Shown here piece by piece: positions 10,743 to 21,182 of a stretch of 64,000 nucleotides of DNA. The position numbers and the translations under genes are program-made. Source of the stretch: Adineta vaga. Taxonomy: Eukaryota; Rotifera. The first letter of the stretch is position 1, and each line of letters opens with the position of its first letter. Where the stretch lies: positions 10,540,001 through 10,604,000 of the forward strand of contig CP075494.1 in assembly GCA_021613535.1 (NCBI GenBank), written 5' to 3'. The notes under the pieces were generated by a model, which had not been told where the DNA came from, made no database searches, and was given only the letters and a program-made list of their open reading frames with translations.

Positions 10743-13559
10743 TCAAACATTAGTCAAACGAAAACATGTAGGTCCATTATCGTGGGCGGCAATATTCATT
10801 CCGTTATGTCTTGTCAAATTAACATTAGTATTAGCGAGCATTTGACCACCCCCGTTTAGATGATTTAATACATTAGCAGAATTTCTCGTATGTCGTGTTT
10901 TAGTTGATGATCGAAATGTTGTTGAATTAGGAGAATTTTGTACAATGCCGGATGTTTTAAAATGCATTTTTGTTGATGATGATTTCGTTTTGGCAACTGT
11001 TTTTTCGCAACATGATGAAAATAGTTCACGAAATTTGAGACGAAATTTATCTATGATACGAGAAAAACAAAGAGAAATGAAAGAAACTTGAGATTTCAAG
11101 ATAAACTTTCAATTACCACTCATTATATTGTATATAATTGGATTGATTGAAGAATTAAAATAAGGTAAAAAATGAGAAATCAATGCACTAATTGTCACAA
11201 TTTTAGTTGTGCCAGTTCGTTCGAGATAAACAATTTTCGGTTCAAAACATTCAACTTGATCTCCATTTGATTTATTTAGTTTAACATGTTCCATATAAGT
11301 ATAAATATACCTTAAAGAAAAGATTGTATTTTTATCATTTTTTCGATTATCTATATACCTGAATAAATTAAAAACATGTACAGGAATATAACAAATAGTA
11401 AAAATAATGACAACTGATATGAGCATTTTTGCTGCTTTTTGTCGAGTTTCTTGAACGATAATATTCGATGATTTTGTGGAGTTCTGCATTAAATTATTAT
11501 TAATATCATCTAAAAATCGATTTCTATGAACTTGATGTTTTTCAATGTAGATAAAAATCGTTTTTACCTCCATGTGACATTAGACTAGAATTTCTCTTTC
11601 GTTTCTCACCGAGATAGGTTTGTTCACTTGGTAATGAACCCCAAAGAACACGTGCTACACCCGTATATGTATAAACCATTAAACATAATGGAATAATAAA
11701 TAAACAAAGTGAAATATGTAATTGATATACAAGATCAAACAAAGGATGAGCATTCCATTGACAACTAAAGTAATTAAATGTCAATGGTAATCTTTTCTTA
11801 ACAAAAGATATTACTATGTTAAATAGATCGTTGATAATCTGTCACCATATTGTCGACTAAGCGTCATCATAATCGCATCTAAATGCATTGAAAAACGATT
11901 GTTTCGATATGCATAATTACAAAAAAATGTAAGGAATCATAAAAGATTTGATTGCATACTTATCACAATCGAAAACAACAAACCTGGAAGAACAAGTACA
12001 ATGGAAAGTAACCAAATCGATAGAATTAATATTCTTGCACGTTGTTTTGTTCCACTAAATTTTAATGGATAGACAATAGCTTGATAACGTTCAATTGAAA
12101 TACCCATTAAGGTTAAAACAGAAACTGATATTGACATATTCTAAAAAGAAAATCAAATTTGATGAATAATAAAACGAATTTATGATTATAAGAAGAAGAA
12201 AAGTGTTATAAAACAGCGCAAATGCACTTTTTTTGCGTCTCATTGAAAATCTTAAACGACATGTTACTTCTACTATTAATTCTCTGCAGTTTATCGATTT
12301 CAGCGACTACAGATGATTTATTGGAAAGTAGCAGAATCAATGAGTTAAAGTATTCACATGAAGGAAAAGTCACCGGTCAACGAGCAATTTTTACATTTCA
12401 TATTTCAAATTCAACTGCAAAACATGAATTAGGTATTGATTCATATTATTTTTCTGTTACTTTTATTGGTGAAGAATTTCACGAAAAACGAATTTCCATT
12501 GTTTCCATCCCCATAAATGAAAGTGTATATGTTGGCAAATTAAATATGGTAGGCTTAGAAGAAGAAGAAGGGAATTATGTTGTTTGTGTTATCTTTCGAA
12601 ATAATGTTACTAATTATTCAATTGCTTCAAGTCGATTTTGTCATGTCATATCTGTAAAAGATCGATGTTTACTAGAAGCACCATCAGACATGTTTCATAA
12701 TCGACAAATTTTTGTTTTACTTCCATTCGTTGTTATTATCTTAGTCATGGCCTTTTTATTCTCATGTATACGTGATTATATCTATCGCCCACGAACAATT
12801 GATGCAATCTTGAAAAGCTTGCCACAACATCATGCAACTAATTTAGAAGAACTCGCTCCTTTTGCTGACAGTAGACGACATCGACAAACACAACCTGCAT
12901 TAAATAAACGTCTACGTGAAGATTCTGTTGATTCTATTAATTATGATCCTAATGGCGATCGTCGATATTCTGCTTATCATAATCTTGATAGAGAACCATT
13001 AGAAACTGTAATGGAGGATGACTAAGAAAAAGACAATAACAACAATCGATCTATTTGTCGTTTAAACATAAGACTAAACTTATTTTTTGCTTTGTCTAAT
13101 AAAGAATAATAACTAATTATACCTGTATGTAATTAACAAATTTACAAAGAATTAAACCAAAAAACCATGTTTTCGTAACATCTTGAATGACAGTTGCAGG
13201 TAAACAAAAAAGAAGAACTAGAAGATCAGCAGCAGCTAAATTCATAATAAACATATTGGTTACGGTTCTAAAAACGAAAATTATAAAGATAAAAAGAAAG
13301 CATAGAATCATTCATATTTGCTTTTATACGACCTCATGCTTCGATTACGTTGAATAACAATAATTACTAGAATATTACCGATTGTACCGACAATAAAAAC
13401 AATAAGATAAAGAACAATACATATCCATTCATATGAAGTTGGTAAAACATATTTTAATATAAGATCATTCACCGAACTATCCGATAGACAATTTCCAACA
13501 ATATCAATAAAATAACAAGAACTGGAATTGTAAGAACATAAGTTTGATATATTCATCAT
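10743..13559 (-). CDS. Peptide GPCR, orexin/allatotropin-receptor-like
   Basis: Class A rhodopsin-like receptor, plasma membrane, probably Gq-coupled to an amidated peptide. Exons near 13559-13333, 13270-13128, 12140-11946, 11812-11575, 11540-11109 (itself interrupted) and 11052-10743 join in frame. The N terminus has NxS/T glycosylation sites. TM1 has GNILVI. TM2 has [19 protein letters not shown], with the conserved LxxxD. TM3 ends in [14 protein letters not shown], an ERY variant of DRY. VARVLWG follows TM5, as in orexin receptors. TM6 has [15 protein letters not shown]7 is [14 protein letters not shown], followed by a Cys-Cys palmitoylation site. TM2-ECL1 and the TM7-helix 8 junction look closest to orexin/allatotropin receptors; CCK-type is the main alternative. 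The intron at 12141-13127 contains a gene on the other strand. Confidence 0.86.
12222..13025 (+). CDS. Intronless type I membrane protein nested in the GPCR intron
   Basis: Not assigned to a named family. The single exon encodes up to 267 residues. The downstream Met at 12261 starts a clean signal peptide ([15 protein letters not shown]) and may be the real start. The ectodomain of about 150 residues has several N-glycosylation sequons and a pattern like a fibronectin III/Ig-like fold ([19 protein letters not shown]). A single transmembrane segment follows ([18 protein letters not shown]), then a basic stop-transfer and a roughly 85-residue cytoplasmic tail rich in charged residues. The whole gene lies inside a roughly 1-kb intron of the receptor on the opposite strand. 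Host and guest read in opposite directions, so they need separate promoters. Confidence 0.8.
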   Translation: MHFFCVSLKILNDMLLLLLILCSLSISATTDDLLESSRINELKYSHEGKVTGQRAIFTFHISNSTAKHELGIDSYYFSVTFIGEEFHEKRISIVSIPINESVYVGKLNMVGLEEEEGNYVVCVIFRNNVTNYSIASSRFCHVISVKDRCLLEAPSDMFHNRQIFVLLPFVVIILVMAFLFSCIRDYIYRPRTIDAILKSLPQHHATNLEELAPFADSRRHRQTQPALNKRLREDSVDSINYDPNGDRRYSAYHNLDREPLETVMEDD

Positions 13560-14930
13560 TGTAAAACTGAAATTGAGAAAAGAAAAACAAACTATTCAAT
13601 TCTAAAAACAAAAAATATCGATTAGTAAATTATTATAACAATGAAATATGATAAGATATTTTTCTCCATGAATTCATAGAAAAGAAGAGGAGAAAAAAGA
13701 AGTATAGTCATCTGTTCTATGAAGATCTATTATAGAAATTTATTCTGATAAGATATGTCAGAATGAAGTGCAACTGACTCCGTCCAGAATAACACTTTTG
13801 AAAAGAATACTTAATTGACTCAATTAGTTCAAACTTTGTTTCTATACTTATCTCTTTTCTAGGAAAAAATATCCTAGTTTCTTATACAGCAATATAGTTT
13901 TGTCAACATTTCTATGATTAATAGCAATGTGTTAACAATGAAATTCATAATCCTATCTTATTCAAATGAGTCAATATAGCTTTCTTATCGACCCGGAAAA
14001 AACTAAACCTGACAATTACGAACATATATATATATATATTTGATATTTGTTCCTTAATCTAATCTTCTCGATATTTTATAGAGGAAAAACATAGAGACGT
14101 AATTGATTGCGAATAATATCGTTCATAATCATCGCACGATCAAATTCTAGTCTTAATCTAATTTAATTTAGGAGAGAAAAAAAGCTCTTACTGTATATAT
14201 ATATGAGAATATGCCTGGTGTATTCTACGATCTGAATACTATTAATTTGACCATCTATTATGATAGATGAAGAACGTCGGATGTTTCTCTCATCAAAAAG
14301 AAGCATCGTGTGCGACGATAAGATCTTTCATTAAAAGTATTTCCTTACTCTTATTATGATACTAAATCAAAAAGAGAATGTCAATAATATATGAAAAGAA
14401 ATTCTTTTCTTCTAACCTCGATTTAATGAATAGGTATTGAAATAAGGAATCTTTTTCTTTTTCGTTCAGGAGAAGAGAACGCTTACATTAACCGAGAATT
14501 GAATATATTAATTACTAATATTGCTATTTCTGATTTTCTTTTACAATATAATTCATTCGTTTCATTGGTCGTCGTTGTCGTATTTCTTTTTCTTCCAAAA
14601 TATAATCCGATTCAGTTCTGTACTTATTAATAAATAATCTTTCTTTGTCAGAGAGAAGAATATTATAATTGCATAGTAAAAGAAGATCTTCTTTCTATTC
14701 GTAAAAAAAGTTCGTATTAGTATTTACTCAGGCAATTCAAAGTAGTGATGCGTTAATTAGATATAATTGACAAGTTAATTTAGAAAAGAAAAAAAACTTT
14801 CTGATTCATAGTGAGCAAATGAAATGATATATATATATATTATAATAAAGAAAAGTAAAACAAACTGATCACAAAACTAGACGTATAACCATTCTTGCCA
14901 TCAAAAAAAATTTAACAATAGAGAAAAATT
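13560..14930. other. Intergenic, GPCR upstream region and PPP1R42 3' flank
   Basis: About 1.4 kb of AT-rich sequence without a supportable exon. It contains several short (TA)n runs (near 14029, 14193 and 14829). The left part is presumably the promoter of the orexin-like receptor and the right part the 3' flank of PPP1R42. Confidence 0.5.
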
Positions 14931-16678
14931 TCATTTAAAATTTGTTTGAACTGGTAGACCATGAGCACTAAGCATTCGACTATGATTTGATATTGTCAAT
15001 TCAGGATGATGAGAATTCTGAGATGAATGAAAACTTGGTGTTCGATTGGAGCCGGCCGTTAGTTTTCTATAAAAGTTAAAGAAATAAAATGATGAATTCA
15101 AACTTTTTTTTCATCAACAAACCGATGACCATTCTCTCCAAGTGTCATTTGAAATTGACTTTTCTTAGCTGAACTAATTTCCGGTTTGAATCCTTGACGG
15201 CGCGGTTCTAAAAAGAATGATCATATATCCTTTGTATTCAATAGAAGATTTCACGTTCAATCTATCAACGGCGCAAAAAAAAACTTGTCACTGTCGATAA
15301 TTGTTGAAAAAGAAACGCGTTATGATTATGATAAAAAGCAGATAGTCTGTATATATCAATGAAAGGAGAAAATTAAGCGATTAAATACCAATTCTTGATG
15401 AAGTTTGACGAGGAAAAACTAGAAAGTAATATTTGTTTGAAATAGATTCAAACATGAATGAAGTACGTAGAAAGCAAAGGCACAAAGAAAAAAGAGAACA
15501 GCGTCGGAACTAGAGGAACCGACCTGGCATTTGATGTATTGTCATTGATTGTGCTCGTGTCACAGTGGAACCAATTGATGGAAGAGTAACTGAGACTATA
15601 GAATATGTTCTAGTCATTGACAGGCGATTCGTGACTCTTTTCTATTTATATTTCTTACCACGATGACTTGAATAAGCTGCTGGTGGATCATTAAAATCTG
15701 GTCGTGATCGTTCACGAGTTTGTATAGCTTCGCGTGATGCTTTCCAACTAGTTAAAAATTGTCGGGAATTGTCAGTTATCTGTTTTCCATCGAGCATTTC
15801 TATTTTTGCGAGAAGAGTCATTAATTTAGATTTTTGTTTCTTAATGAAAAGAAAATCTTTTACCTAAGGAAGTTGATGCAACAATTAATCGTTCACGATA
15901 ACGTCCTTTTGAACATAATGGATTTCGATTTGTATCTAAGCGTTTTAAACGTGACCATATACTTAATAATTGAACAAGTTCACGAAGATTTTCCAATCGA
16001 TTATTGCTTGCAGATAATTCTTGTAATCTTTCCAAACAACTTAATTCAGCTAATGAATCAAGATTATTGCCACTAACATTGAGAATTTCTAAGAAAGAAA
16101 AAAAAAAGAATCAAAGCAGAATTATTTTCGTTTTTGATTAGTTAAAGAAGAATGTGTATCTTACCAAGACCTTGTGATAAACAATGCAAAGTTCGTGGTT
16201 CAAAAACGAGTTTTTCACCTTCGGGTAAATGTTGATTTTCGATATAAATCTCTTTTAGTTGAGTATTTTTATCAAGACCTTCGAGAACTTGAATTTGATT
16301 ACCACCAAGATACAATTTTTGTAATTTCGGGCAACAATCCAGATTTTCTAATTTTTGTATACGATTATTTTGTAAATAAAGATGTGTTATGTTTTCTCCA
16401 AAATTCAAATTTTCAATCTTAGTCAACGTATTGTCATACAGATAGATCACTGTTAAAAGACGACAAGGTGGAATAGAATCCTAAAATATAAAATAATGAG
16501 ATATTAAAAAAAAAAGAAATATAAAATTGAACAAAATCATTACAATTGAATCGATATTTCGATCTTGAAATGGTAAATGTGTTAATCGTGCAAGATAATG
16601 TTCAACTGATTCATCTGCGCGTCGTTTATTATGTCCAGGTGTTTGCTTAGCAATTAAATCTGATGTCAATTTGACCAT
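14931..16678 (-). CDS. PPP1R42: PPP1R42 / LRRC67-like leucine-rich repeat protein
   Basis: Leucine-rich-repeat regulator of protein phosphatase 1, associated in vertebrates with centrosome, cilia and testis. The start MVKLTSDLIAK matches the family N terminus. LRRs of the SDS22 type follow: IYLYDNTLTKIENLNF, THLYLQNNRIQKLENL, KLYLGGNQIQVLEGL and the distinctive ENQHLPEGEKLVFEPRTLH. Further repeats come after these, then MLDGKQITDNSRQFLTSWKAS, which aligns with the vertebrate C-terminal cap. Four short downstream exons (ending at 14931) add a Ser/Thr/Pro-rich tail longer than in the human protein. A TTTAG acceptor-like sequence lies 10 nt before the ATG. Gene identity is secure; the tail exon borders are less so. 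Confidence 0.9.
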
Positions 16679-17128
16679 GTTGATATTCTAAAGGTTGAAG
16701 ATATATAATGACAAGTTTAGGAAAAATGAAATAATATTAAAATGGAATATTTATCTATCATATGTTTGTTGCGAAGCGACAGCCTTCACATAGATTTATA
16801 GTTCTTTGAAGAAAGCACGAAAATATTGGATCATTAATTATATCCTTCGGTTTCTTTATATTGTATGATCATCGTCAGCAGAAACCTGAAGCTATTTCAT
16901 ATATCACAAAGTTCTTTCTTACGTCAACGGTTTTCCTGTAGGACAGTATACCAAAGTCAAACTTAATCTACATGTATTCCAATAGCATAGTGACATCTAT
17001 TGTTATGATTAGTCATTGAATGGACAAATTACATTTCTCGATATTAGTTCTAATCGAGTCGGGTGCGGGTGAATCGAATGTGTTTTTAAATTTAGTGTTC
17101 TAGATATAGACAATATAGTATTATAAAA
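16679..17128. promoter_or_regulatory. Divergent promoter region, PPP1R42 / DDX51
   Basis: A 450-bp gap between opposite-strand start codons. No exon is seen. It must carry both promoters; no clear TATA box stands out. Confidence 0.4.
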
Positions 17129-18750
17129 ATGTCCGTTGAAGAAAGTGAAGATTTTACAATTCTTCCAAATTTTCTCAATGAAAATTCATCATTGAAGAAA
17201 AAGAAAGATCTTTATCGTTTGCCTGAATGGATGTCATCATTAGCTAAACGATTTGATAGTGGACAAAAGCAAACGGAAACGACAACTCCTATACAACAAC
17301 TTGATTATCTTGATGAAGATCTTCGTTCTATTTTAATCAATGATCTTTCTCTTGAACATCTTTTTCCTGTTCAATTACAAGTCATACCTTATTTGATCGA
17401 ACAAAATCGTTCACATTCACCACTTCCACCATCGGACATTTGTGTTTCATCACCAACAGGTAGTGGTAAAACATTAACATATGTTATTCCACTTGTTCAA
17501 TGTATTCGTCAACGTGTTCTTCGTGCTATTCGTATTGTGATTCTCTTACCCGTACAAGATTTAGCCGAACAAGTTTATCATGTTGTGAATCAAATAGGAA
17601 AACAATTACAATTAAAAACGGTTCTACTTGCTGGTCAACATTCTTTTGAAGATGAACAAAATGCACTTGTTCAACAACAATTAAATGGAAGTATGAAAAT
17701 GATTATTTCATGTTTTTTTAAATACAAACTATTTTCATTTTTCTCTGTTAAGATTGGATATCATCTATTGATATTGTTGTTTGTACACCTGGTCGATTAG
17801 TCGAACATATAAGTCGAACACCTGGATTTTCCTTAACACATCTTCGTTATCTTGTTATCGATGAAGCTGATCGAATTATTGATGAATTCAAACAAGATTG
17901 GTTAAATATTCTCGATCATGCTGTTGGCTTATCAAAGCAAAACAAACATGATTTTCAACCATATATGCTTAGTCAATCATCATCACATCGTAAAACCTAC
18001 CAAAAATTACTTTTTTCCGCAACATTAACACATAATCCAGAAATTCTTCAACAACTTAATCTATTTCATCCAATTCTTTTCTCATCATTATCATCATCAT
18101 CCATTGCAATGCCAGCAACATTACGTGAAAATTTTGTTGTCTGTTCAATAACTTATAAACCATTGATTGTTGCTTATCTCATTCAAAATCAATTACATTC
18201 GGAAAAACTTATGATTTTTGTTCATTCAAAAAAAGATGTCGATCGTTTATGTTCACTTTTAAAATTACTTCTACCAAATGATATTCAAGTGAATTATATT
18301 TCACGAAATTTACCATCGAATAAAATTCAAACACGATTGAGCATGTTTCAACAAGGACAAATACAAATTCTTGTTTGTTCCGATGTTCTTGCGTATGTAA
18401 TTTGAAAAATGTATCTCCATAAAACTCCAAAATTCATTTTTTTTAGACGTGGTATCGATATTCCGAATATTGATTGTGTTATTCTTTATGATTTACCAAA
18501 AAATATTCGAACTTATACTCATCGTATTGGTCGAACAGCTCGTGCTGGTAAACTTGGTCGATCGATAACCATTGTTGAAAAAGAACGATTATCAATGTTT
18601 CGTGCAACGATTAAAACTTATCGACGAAATAAATTAAAACATATGGATATTAAAAAAGAACAATTTTCATTTATGTTAACTGATTATCAAAATGCTTTAG
18701 AAAAATTTTCAGCGAAAGAACAGAAGAAAAAATTGAAACAAAAGAAATGA
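17129..18750 (+). CDS. DDX51: DEAD-box RNA helicase DDX51 (yeast Dbp6)
   Basis: ATP-dependent RNA helicase for 60S ribosomal subunit assembly in the nucleolus. Exons 17129-17690, 17753-18392 and 18447-18750 give 501 residues. Visible motifs: Q-motif region [13 protein letters not shown]; motif I SPTGSGKT; Ia [13 protein letters not shown]; the DDX51-type motif [12 protein letters not shown]; motif III FSATL; motif IV FVHSKK; motif [12 protein letters not shown]; motif [12 protein letters not shown]. The C terminus is Lys-rich. It is shorter than human DDX51 because the N-terminal extension is short. The stop is only 69 bp before the start of the next gene on the same strand. Confidence 0.93.
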
Positions 18751-18819
18751 TTGTTTTGTTAAAATTAAATGTGTTTTTTTTTCTTTAGATTTATTTATTT
18801 TTTTACATTTCCGTAGAGA
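18751..18819 (+). promoter_or_regulatory. Candidate intercistronic spacer with trans-splice acceptor
   Basis: 69 bp between the DDX51 stop and the next ATG. It is T-rich and ends with a polypyrimidine run and CCGTAG, then AGA, then ATG. This is short for a 3' UTR plus a new promoter. It looks like the spacer of an SL-resolved operon, in which the AG at 18815-18816 would accept the leader. Confidence 0.4.
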
Positions 18820-20071
18820 ATGAGTTCAACGACTGGTTTGTATGAAAGTTTCATTTGAATATTTCGTATTCTTCTTCTTATTCTTATTCGAAGATAAAGA
18901 TTCATTTGATCCATGTTCCGGCTGCGAAATTCCTTGTTCGAAACATGCAGCTTATCCACCGGAAATCTTGCAAGAAATAGATCAAGGTAATATGGTTGGT
19001 TCTATTGATAAACATCGTCGTCATTTATGCATTGGTCAATCGATTCCAACAACGCAATGGCCAAAAGATGTGAAAGATTTACAAGATGCTTATATTGCTA
19101 CATTAACAGGATTTTTAAAAGAAAAGAAAGAGTCCATTGGCTATGCCGTTAAATTAACGTCTGCATCTGTCGTAACAACAACAAGTGACGATCCTACGCA
19201 TTCAGCTGATTGGTATTTATTTCCTGATCAAATCAAAATTTCCAATGTCAATATCGAACAGATCGAACAAGTTATTCAAACATTATTTGTCGATGATCAA
19301 TCTGTTATTAAAATCAAAGATAAAACCAAATCAGTGGAAGAACAACTTAAAGAAGATAATAATTTGCCAACATTTGATGAAAATATCAAATGTGAAAGAT
19401 TACATGGACTTTGGTTACTTGTTTGTTGTCATTATCAACGGGATCAACGCTGTGGTAGGTTTTATAAATAGCTAATTGATTGCATTTTCAAATGTTAGAT
19501 AAACAAAGCTTCGAAAATGATTTGTGATAGGAAATATTCTCTATTCATATAGTTAGACGTATATTAATGATAATAATATCACGCGATTGATAGTCTCACA
19601 ACTGTCATGAATATCTTCAACGAAATGTCTTAATGTCGATGAGTATAAAATGACATTAATTGAATAAATAGGATAAAGAGAATGTACTTTAACTTTTTTG
19701 TCCTCTAGGAGTCATTGGTCCGATGATAATTGATGAAATTGAAAAGTATGTTCGAGAAACTGATCGTAGTGATAATGTTCATTGGTTAAAGATCAGTCAT
19801 ATTGGTAAGTTCTTATCATATTCAATTATCTGATTAATTCAAGATAAGCCTTTTTTTCTTCTAAGTTTTCCTTACTACTATTGATGTTTCTTTTCATTTA
19901 GGTGGGCATAAATTTGCTGGTAATGTTATTGTTTATCCATCGGGAACATGGTATGGTCGTGTTTTGACATGCCATATTCCTTTATTGATCGATGCATATA
20001 CATCATCGTCCGAAGAATTAAAAAGCAAATTAAAACCTTTGTATCGTGGTCATTTAGATACAGCTTGGTAG
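18820..20071 (+). CDS. Suc_Fer/Apd1-like thioredoxin-like ferredoxin
   Basis: Member of the sucrase/ferredoxin-like (Apd1) family, thioredoxin-fold proteins that hold a [2Fe-2S] cluster with Cys and His ligands. Exons 18820-18835, 18894-19454, 19709-19804 and 19902-20071 join into 280 residues. An N-terminal cysteine group (DPCSGCEIPC) comes first. The C-terminal domain has LVCCHYQRDQRCG, whose Cys-x8-Cys pair suits cluster ligands, then SHIGGHKFAGNVIVYP, whose His-x3-His matches the Apd1 histidine ligands. It ends in YRGHLDTAW. Redox function is inferred from the family. The group is well known in fungi and plants and I know no vertebrate member, so transfer is possible. Introns and composition are like its neighbours. 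Confidence 0.85.
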
Positions 20072-21182
20072 AAAAAATAAATCAAATCAAATCTAATGAC
20101 AATCAAACTACTTTTCCTAATTTCAGAAATGGAACATTATTGCTTTTTTTGACGAAAGATGATTTTTCATATGTTTAATATCTTCTCGGAAGTAAAAGTT
20201 CCAAGTGACATTATTTTAGTGATTGATTCAAACCTGTTTCCAATCTTTTTTCTTGTTCTTTTTTCTTATACGTCATTTGCTTGGTCTTTAATCATCGAAG
20301 AAAAGAAAAGAAGTTTGTGCTGAGGAAGGAAGAAGAAAAAATTGCGTTTTCCTCTTGTTTCTTTGATATATATATATATATATATAAATATTTTCTCTCT
20401 TATTCTCTAAATTACCTCAATAAAGTCATCAATAAAAATGAACCATTGCTTCACTATGAGTGTCTTTTGTTTGAGCCTATTTCCGCTTCATATATCAACG
20501 ACAATGGTAGCTGTATAGATGTAAAGAATCAATGTTGAATTCAGAAACAATCTTCTCGATATCTGAACATTCTTGCAAGAAGAAGAAGAAGAAAAACAGG
20601 TAATAGAACGAGAGTATGTCAAAAAAAAGAAAAATGCAAACAAACGAACTTACGTTTATTGATGACAAACAGATTTTCTATATTCTTATCTGAATGTTAT
20701 CAAATGCTTGAAGTGATTGATCTTTTTTCTTACATCTAATGTCATAATTATTCATATATTTCTTAACTGTATCTCCGTAGGGAGATGACAACAGGAAATA
20801 ATTAGGGAATTTCATCTGTAATACTTTGAATTTATCTTATTTGTATTTGATCAAGAGCGAGAGAGAGAGAGAGCAATTGATTCAAACATATGGAATTGAT
20901 TTCGGTTTGTTATTAAATCTGATGACAATTTTCTTTCTTGTTCAGTTTTTCTTTCCGATATCATTGATCATTTTCTCTGGCGTTTTTCTTTCTCTTCTCA
21001 GACATTACACTTATTGTCGTTTTTTTTTTACTAAGAACATACACTCATATATACAAATCACACTCGAAGATCACTAACAGAATTATCGTAATTGTTCACT
21101 CGTCTGTACCATGTAAGAACTTGTAAGTCAATCATCATCGTTGCATCGAGTTTATCTTCGATGTTAATCAAACCAAATCAAA
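20072..21182. other. Intergenic with simple repeats
   Basis: About 1.1 kb without a credible exon. It contains a (TA)n run at about 20367-20386, an (AAG)n run near 20579 and a (GA)n run near 20857. The right end is the presumed promoter of the ion-channel gene. Confidence 0.5.

Noticed and set aside
20281-21077. Several 80-codon open frames between the Suc_Fer and channel genes
   Set aside because: They contain microsatellite runs and have no conserved features.
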